DNA from: an uncultured Eubacterium sp.
Lineage (GTDB): Bacteria; Bacillota; Clostridia; Lachnospirales; Lachnospiraceae
Direction of reading: 5' to 3'
Assembly (NCBI GenBank): GCA_947573465.1
Contig: CANPET010000102.1
Location: 1-6,192, forward strand
DNA: 6,192 bases
Shown: positions 5,818 to 6,192 of the stretch, in pieces
How the letters are laid out: every line of letters starts with the position of its first letter
Position numbering within the stretch: position 1 is the stretch's first letter
The notes under the pieces: model-generated
The model's input: the letters and a program-made list of their open reading frames with translations, nothing else
Databases searched by the model: none
Told to the model about the DNA's origin: nothing
Translations under genes and position numbers: made by a program

Positions 5818-6192
5818 ATGAATAACAAACAAATTTTCAAAGAGGGAATGCGAGATGGACTACCTATTGGTCTAGGATATTTCGCAGTATCTTTTTCCCT
5901 AGGAATTACTGCCAGAAATATCGGATTAACTCCATTTCAAGGATTTCTGGTCAGCCTGTTAAATAATGCATCTGCCGGCGAATATGCCGGCTTTACTGTT
6001 ATGGCTGCTGATGCAGCATATATTGAAATTATATTTATTACCTTTATTACAAACATCCGCTATCTTTTAATGAGCTGTGCACTAAGTCAGCGTTTTTCTC
6101 CTGACACACCTTTCATTCATCGCTTTTTTATTGGATATGATGTTACTGATGAATTGTTTGGTATTACCATAGGCAGAAAGGGATATCTGAAT
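5818..6192 (+). CDS. azlC: AzlC-family branched-chain amino acid exporter subunit, 3' end cut by the window
   Basis: AzlC (YgaZ in enterobacteria) is the large membrane subunit that, with small AzlD/YgaH, exports branched-chain amino acids and analogues such as azaleucine. The frame is open for 125 codons to the right edge, about half of the usual 230-250 residues. The family start FKEGMRDGLPIGLGYFAVSF is clear at about 7-26. Hydrophobic segments follow at about 15-31 and 66-78, with a conserved-looking NNASAGEYAGF in between, then NIRYLLMSCALSQRFS and a hydrophilic segment with DVTDELFG. The start is uncertain. ATG at 5818 has AAGGA about 14 nt upstream, which is long. An in-frame ATG at 5803 would add five residues (MKLKT) but has AAGG directly against it. 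It follows aroC by 51 bp and may be cotranscribed with it. azlD would be expected just beyond the window. Confidence 0.9.
   Translation, partial: MNNKQIFKEGMRDGLPIGLGYFAVSFSLGITARNIGLTPFQGFLVSLLNNASAGEYAGFTVMAADAAYIEIIFITFITNIRYLLMSCALSQRFSPDTPFIHRFFIGYDVTDELFGITIGRKGYLN

Overview
The window looks like a chromosomal housekeeping segment from a low-GC Gram-positive anaerobe of the class Clostridia, most likely Lachnospiraceae. That placement is inferred from A+T-rich intergenic DNA, strong AGGAGG-type ribosome binding sites, sigma-A-like promoters, the tgt-yajC pair and the flavour of the proteins. It does not rest on any database comparison.

Layout. Positions 1-2460 hold a leftward branched-chain amino acid operon. 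A good promoter at about 2460-2432 is followed by a roughly 110-nt leader that can fold, then leuB (3-isopropylmalate dehydrogenase), then ilvD (dihydroxy-acid dehydratase). ilvD is broken by a frameshift near 282 and also runs off the left edge. Positions 2316-3000 are noncoding and hold the leader and promoter, a 75-bp tandem repeat array with nested palindromes, and a probable terminator for the next operon. Positions 3001-4449 hold a leftward tgt-yajC pair: the tRNA queuosine-modifying transglycosylase and the small SecDF-associated membrane protein. At 4547-4626 two promoters point away from each other, one to tgt and one to aroC. aroC (chorismate synthase) runs rightward at 4666-5766. 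After a 51-bp gap comes azlC, the large subunit of an AzlCD-type branched-chain amino acid exporter, cut by the right edge.

How the genes relate. leuB and ilvD act in leucine and in isoleucine/valine/leucine synthesis, and azlC would export the same class of compounds, so both ends of the window deal with branched-chain amino acids. aroC completes chorismate for aromatic amino acids. tgt and yajC are housekeeping genes for tRNA modification and protein export.

No mobile element, CRISPR array, tRNA, rRNA or defence system was seen. The least explained parts are the leuB leader, the 75-bp repeat array, and the precise lesion in ilvD.
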